Source of the DNA: Actinomycetes bacterium
Lineage (GTDB): Bacteria; Actinomycetota; Actinomycetes; Actinomycetales; Demequinaceae
Reading direction: 5' to 3'
Length of the DNA: 16,212 nucleotides
Assembly: GCA_023432235.1 (NCBI GenBank)
Contig: JAEYUX010000161.1
Span: 1 to 16,212 of the forward strand
Within the stretch, counting starts at the first letter, position 1, and every line of letters begins with the position of its first letter. This document shows, in pieces, positions 12,975-16,212 of this stretch. Below the pieces are notes generated by a model. The model was given only the letters and a program-made list of their open reading frames with translations, ran no database searches and was not told the origin of the DNA. The translations under genes and the position numbers were made by a program.

Positions 12975-13511
12975 TCAGGCCGCCGCAGCAGCAATCTGCA
13001 GCACCTCATCAACTGACCATTGGTCGTAGGCGTGCTCGCCGTACTTCGCGGCGAAGACGATCCCTTCAGCGTCGATGAGGAAGTCAGCGGGCAGACCGAA
13101 GTGACCTGAGCCGTGGTCGCCCGAGAGCGGCTTGCGCTTTGTCGTGACGCCGCGCAGCATCGAGCCCCACGCACGCGGGTGGGCAACCGCACGCCATGAG
13201 GGTTCAACGCCGAACTCCCGGTACAGCACCCGGCGAGGATCGGCGACCACTGGGTACGGCGTCGGCTCGTTGTATGCGAGCAAGTCCTCAGCCGTGGAGT
13301 GAAACAGCACCACCTCGTTGATGCCCGCAGCAGTGATCTCAGCGTGGCGCGCCGTGATGCTGCGCAGGTGCAGGTTGCAGAACGGACAGCCCGCGTAGCG
13401 GCGGAACTGAATGTGGGTGAGCCCATTTCGCGCAGGGACGTCCACGTCCTCTCCCGTGATGCTCGTGAGGGTCCGGCGGGCGATCGATGTGCCTGTGATG
13501 ATCGATGGCAT
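12975..13511 (-). CDS. AhpC/TSA family peroxiredoxin-like protein
   Basis: A 178-residue thioredoxin-fold protein. The active-site region is FRRYAGCPFCNLHLR with Cys42 and Cys45 in a C-P-F-C motif, followed by VVLFHSTAEDLLAY and PYPVVADPRRVLYREFGVE, which are typical of the peroxiredoxin-like AhpC/TSA subgroup found in actinobacteria. It probably reduces peroxides or disulfides in the cytoplasm; the physiological substrate is unknown. The ATG at 13511 has AAGGA five bases upstream. It starts only eight bases after the stop of the epimerase gene, so it is the third gene of a leftward operon with two SDR proteins. Confidence 0.9.
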   Translation of the reverse strand: MPSIITGTSIARRTLTSITGEDVDVPARNGLTHIQFRRYAGCPFCNLHLRSITARHAEITAAGINEVVLFHSTAEDLLAYNEPTPYPVVADPRRVLYREFGVEPSWRAVAHPRAWGSMLRGVTTKRKPLSGDHGSGHFGLPADFLIDAEGIVFAAKYGEHAYDQWSVDEVLQIAAAAA

Positions 13512-13519
13512 GGTGGTCC

Positions 13520-14548
13520 TTACTTTGCCGCGACTGGCGCGGCGGACTGAGCGAGTGACGGCCAGGCAAAACCCATGGCACGACGCTCATCGATTGACTC
13601 GAGCACGGCGTCCTGCCATGCGGTGGTGGGCTCGATACCGAGCCGCGTCGCGGCAGCAGTCTCCGCGTGCCAGTTCTGTGCGACATGGACGAGCGAGCGG
13701 GTGAGGAACGGCGCCTGCGCGGGCGTGAGCGGGTGGACGGCCTCCATCACGCGCGCAAAGGCCATCGCCGCGCGACGCGGCACCGAGTAGCGCGGCGGAT
13801 TCACGTCAGCATGCGTGGCGATGAAGCCAAAGACCTCACGCATGGTGGGCTGCTCGGGTCCCACCACATTGATCGACTCGAAGGCATGTTCGGAGGGGGC
13901 CACGGCGGCCTGCGCGAAGGCGCGGCCCATGTCATCACCCGAGACAAGCGGCATGTGCGCCCGCCCGTGATCAATCCACGGCACCAGCCCCGTCTTGAGG
14001 CGCGGAATGAGCGCTGGCACGAGCCCAAGCGAGTTGCCTGCACCGATGAAATGGCCAAGGCGCATCGACATCATCTGCGTATCGCCAGCCACGCGTTCCA
14101 TGTGGCGTTCCACCGCAGCCAGGGCATCGAGGTGGGGCCAGAAGCCGCACCGCACCGCGGGCGCATCGTCTGGCACCGTGTCGCCAGGCGCCGCCGGGGT
14201 CGACACCGCCACCGTGTTCGCCACGGCAACCCGGCTCACGCCAGCGGCGACGGCGCAATCAAGGAAGTCAAGCGTCGGCTCCAGAAAAAGCCTCCGCTCC
14301 TGCCGCGCATGCCCCCAGAAGGTCGACCAAGTGCCGGCATGGAGGACCACGTCGATGCCCTGCAGCACCGTCGCGCGGTAGGCAGGGTCAGTGAGATCGC
14401 CCGCGCGGATCTCGCCGGGGAACCATTCGGGCACCCGGTGAGGACTGCGCGCTGCCGCGATGACCTCAACGTCCGCATGTGCGCTCAACGCCGCCAGCAC
14501 ATGGGCGCCAAGAAAGCCGGTCGCGCCCGTCACCATCACCCGAGTCAT
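13520..14548 (-). CDS. Extended SDR (NAD-dependent epimerase/dehydratase-like) lacking YxxxK
   Basis: A 342-residue Rossmann protein with the cofactor loop GATGFLGAHV at residues 8-17, DLTDP after beta-3, and DVVLHAGTW in the usual central place. This resembles 3-beta-HSD or dihydroflavonol-reductase-like extended SDRs. At the catalytic position, where such proteins have YxxxK, the sequence reads HLDAL (His139, Leu143), so both proton-relay residues are replaced. It may bind NAD(P) without the normal chemistry, or use other residues. The substrate is unknown. The ATG at 14548 overlaps the stop of the upstream SDR gene (ATGA), which shows tight translational coupling. Confidence 0.88.
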   Translation of the reverse strand: MTRVMVTGATGFLGAHVLAALSAHADVEVIAAARSPHRVPEWFPGEIRAGDLTDPAYRATVLQGIDVVLHAGTWSTFWGHARQERRLFLEPTLDFLDCAVAAGVSRVAVANTVAVSTPAAPGDTVPDDAPAVRCGFWPHLDALAAVERHMERVAGDTQMMSMRLGHFIGAGNSLGLVPALIPRLKTGLVPWIDHGRAHMPLVSGDDMGRAFAQAAVAPSEHAFESINVVGPEQPTMREVFGFIATHADVNPPRYSVPRRAAMAFARVMEAVHPLTPAQAPFLTRSLVHVAQNWHAETAAATRLGIEPTTAWQDAVLESIDERRAMGFAWPSLAQSAAPVAAK

Positions 14549-15378
14549 CGCGCGTCTCCTGCGGCCGACGACACCTTGTCCGCTTCGGCAGCGAAGAGCG
14601 AGCCGACCATCTTGCCCATGACGCGCGTGCGGGCGCGGCGTGACAACGTGGACAGCATCGTCCTGTTGAGTGCACCGGCGATGTGGAACACCTTGCCGCG
14701 TTCGAGCAGGCGGATGCCCTGCGCAGCGGTGGACTCAGGGGACGACGTGCCGGGCGGGTAGTCCTTTGGGTTCGGCACCATTGCGCTGAGACCAGGGGTG
14801 CGCGTGGGGCCGGGCAGCAACACGCTCGCGTTCACACCATAAGGCTTGAGCTCGTGATGAAGGGCCTCTCCCAGCGCGAGGAGATATGCCTCCGCGGCGG
14901 CGTTGCTCGCGAGCTTCGGCACGCCCTGGAGCGCGCCCGTGGAGGTGACAAGCAGAATGTGACCCCGCCCGCGCGCACGCATGTCGCGAGCGAGGGCATG
15001 GGTGACCACCAGGTTGGTGCGCACTTTGAGGTTGACGCAATCGAGGTACTCGTCAACCTCGGAACGCCAGAACAGGCCGGGCGTGCCCTCGCCAGCAACG
15101 GCCACGTAGACGCCGATGTTGCGGCCCGCGACGGCCTCGAGCAGGCGGTCCCCGCTGTCATCGTGGGAAAGATCAAGCTGGACGGTGTCGACGGTGACGC
15201 CGGCAGCGGCCTCAATCGCACGCTTGGTCAGCTCGAGCCTTGTCGAGCTGCGGCCCCCGATCACAATGTCGAAGCCTTTTTGTGCGAGCTGGTGAGCGAA
15301 AGCTTGCCCGATGCCGGATGAGCCGCCCGTGACGAGAGCCCATCGGCCGGAGGTGGAGGGGGACAGGGGAGTGCGCAT
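14545..15378 (-). CDS. Classical SDR family protein lacking YxxxK
   Basis: A 277-residue protein with the classical TGGSSGIG cofactor motif (17-24) and Arg43 after beta-2, which suggests NADP(H). Ser146 in VTSTGAL is in the catalytic-serine place. The YASK-type motif is replaced by NAAAE (Asn159, Glu163), and the NNAG structural motif reads AVAG. The fold continues normally (EALHHELKPYGVNASVLLPGPTRTP). I chose the ATG at 15378, with AAAGG upstream; a longer frame to 15453 would run into the upstream inverted repeat. It is the first gene of a three-gene operon with the extended SDR and the peroxiredoxin-like protein. Function is unknown, and normal dehydrogenase activity is doubtful. Confidence 0.88.
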   Translation of the reverse strand: MRTPLSPSTSGRWALVTGGSSGIGQAFAHQLAQKGFDIVIGGRSSTRLELTKRAIEAAAGVTVDTVQLDLSHDDSGDRLLEAVAGRNIGVYVAVAGEGTPGLFWRSEVDEYLDCVNLKVRTNLVVTHALARDMRARGRGHILLVTSTGALQGVPKLASNAAAEAYLLALGEALHHELKPYGVNASVLLPGPTRTPGLSAMVPNPKDYPPGTSSPESTAAQGIRLLERGKVFHIAGALNRTMLSTLSRRARTRVMGKMVGSLFAAEADKVSSAAGDAR

Positions 15379-15451
15379 AGCGCGACCTTTCGAGAGGGTG
15401 AAGACAAGCGGTATTGCTCGCCCCAGGCGGCGCATGATCGCGTTGCCGTCC

Positions 15452-15475
15452 ACATAGTAAGGTACACAACTATGT
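15452..15475. promoter_or_regulatory. Candidate operator upstream of the SDR operon
   Basis: ACATAGT (15452-15458) and ACTATGT (15469-15475) are perfect reverse complements around ten bases. It lies in an AT-rich patch 74 bp upstream of the SDR start and about as far from the divergent SGNH gene. Size and form fit a TetR- or MarR-type site. No regulator gene is adjacent. Confidence 0.5.
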
Positions 15476-15536
15476 ATTTATTTCCGACGCCGCCATCTGT
15501 GAGGCCGATGACGAGCGCTCCCGTACCTGGCCGCGC

Positions 15537-15542
15537 TAGGGT
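15537..15542 (+). promoter_or_regulatory. -10 box of a leaderless SGNH gene
   Basis: TAGGGT ends six bases before the GTG start at 15549, the same geometry as at proA. There is no Shine-Dalgarno sequence and no clear -35. Confidence 0.45.
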
Positions 15543-15548
15543 CGTGAC

Positions 15549-16212
15549 GTGACAATCCGTATCGCGTCGATCGGCGACAGTTTCACGGAAGGTGTGGGGG
15601 ATGAGCTGCCGGATGGCACTCCCATCGGCTGGGCAGACCGCGTTGCCGCCGGGCTGGCATCAGCCGATCCGGCGCGCGAGGTCTACTACGCGAACTTCGC
15701 AATCAGAGGCCGTCTTCAACACGCGATCGTCCATGAGCAGCTCGACGCCGCCCTTGCCCTCGACCCGTTGCCCACCCACCTCACCTTCAACGGTGGCGGC
15801 AACGACATGATGCGGCCGGGCTACTCAGACGAACGCATGGCGACGATGATCAACCGCGTGTTCGACGAATGCGCCGCGCGTGGCGTCCACGTGGTGATCC
15901 TTTCCGGGCCCGACCCGTCAGATCGCCTCCCAGGGGGCAAGCGGATGCGCACGCTCGGCACTAGCCTGACAGAACTCGTGGCCGGTCTCGCGCAACGCGA
16001 CAACGTCACCTTCGTCGACAACTTCCGCGATGTGGAGACCCGTCGCGCCGTGTACTGGTCCGTTGACCGGCTCCACCTCAACCCGCTCGGTCATGAACGC
16101 GTCGCCTCGCGTGTGCTCACTGCGCTCGGCGTTCCCACGCAGCCCCCCGCAGTGACGGCGGACGACATCCCAGTCGGGGGCGTCGTCGGCGAGATGCGCT
16201 ACTGGCGGGCAT
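15549..16212 (+). CDS. SGNH/GDSL hydrolase family protein, 3' end outside the window
   Basis: 221 codons are present and the frame is still open at the edge. The SGNH blocks are in order: GDSFTEG with Ser11, Gly54 in ANFAIRG, GGND with Asn85, and DRLHLN with Asp173 and His176. These form the catalytic set of GDSL esterases and lipases acting on acyl or acetyl esters. No signal peptide is seen, so it should be cytoplasmic. The GTG at 15549 lies six bases after a TAGGGT box, so the mRNA is probably leaderless. The last residues, MRYWRA, resemble the start of the C-terminal tail common in actinobacterial members, so only a few dozen residues are likely missing. It is divergent from the SDR operon. 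Confidence 0.9.
   Translation, partial: MTIRIASIGDSFTEGVGDELPDGTPIGWADRVAAGLASADPAREVYYANFAIRGRLQHAIVHEQLDAALALDPLPTHLTFNGGGNDMMRPGYSDERMATMINRVFDECAARGVHVVILSGPDPSDRLPGGKRMRTLGTSLTELVAGLAQRDNVTFVDNFRDVETRRAVYWSVDRLHLNPLGHERVASRVLTALGVPTQPPAVTADDIPVGGVVGEMRYWRA

Noticed and set aside
13667..14761. 364-residue plus-strand frame opposite the extended SDR
   Set aside because: Rich in His, Arg and Gly with no motif; antisense to a gene with a clear Rossmann signature.

Overview
The window is high-GC DNA with actinobacterial habits: many GTG starts, TANNNT-type -10 boxes placed directly at start codons (leaderless mRNAs), and the actinobacterial orders obg-proB-proA and nadD-rsfS-histidine phosphatase. 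A small DUF6131 protein and a MobF/TrwC-type relaxase remnant fit the same phylum. I would guess Actinomycetota, perhaps Micrococcales; the genus cannot be read from the sequence.

Layout. (1) 1-826: the start of a leftward Rieske oxygenase gene (vanillate O-demethylase-like) divergent from a PadR-family regulator. A near match to the VanR operator known from Corynebacterium lies between them, so this looks like the edge of a vanillate or other aromatic-acid catabolic locus. (2) 903-5629: the core genes obg, proB and proA. A leftward alpha/beta hydrolase sits between proB and proA, and proA has its own leaderless promoter. (3) 5696-9552: a tightly overlapping six-gene unit: small membrane protein, nadD, a Pro-rich repeat protein with a C-terminal membrane anchor, rsfS, and two tandem histidine phosphatases. 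(4) 9626-9755: tRNA-Ala(GGC) and a hairpin. (5) 9763-12568: an accessory segment with a TetR regulator of unclear N-terminus, a convergent VOC protein, a divergent WYL regulator, and a decayed mobile-element scar. In the scar, a frameshifted and truncated MobF relaxase abuts a possible truncated recombinase fragment; a strong terminator follows. (6) 12703-12946: a DUF6131 membrane peptide gene and its terminator. (7) 12975-15378: a leftward three-gene operon of a classical SDR, an extended SDR and an AhpC/TSA-like protein. Both SDR proteins have lost the catalytic YxxxK pair. A perfect inverted repeat sits upstream. (8) 15549-end: a leaderless SGNH/GDSL hydrolase gene that runs off the window.

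How the genes fit together. The core genes cover ribosome-associated GTPase function (Obg), proline synthesis (ProB then ProA), NAD synthesis (NadD) and ribosome silencing (RsfS). The accessory genes are mostly regulator-target pairs (PadR/Rieske, WYL/VOC) plus the SDR operon. I see no CRISPR array, intact insertion sequence, phage gene or recognisable defence system. The least conventional items are the adjacent SDR pair without YxxxK, the Pro-rich tail-anchored protein inside the nadD-rsfS operon, and the relaxase scar.
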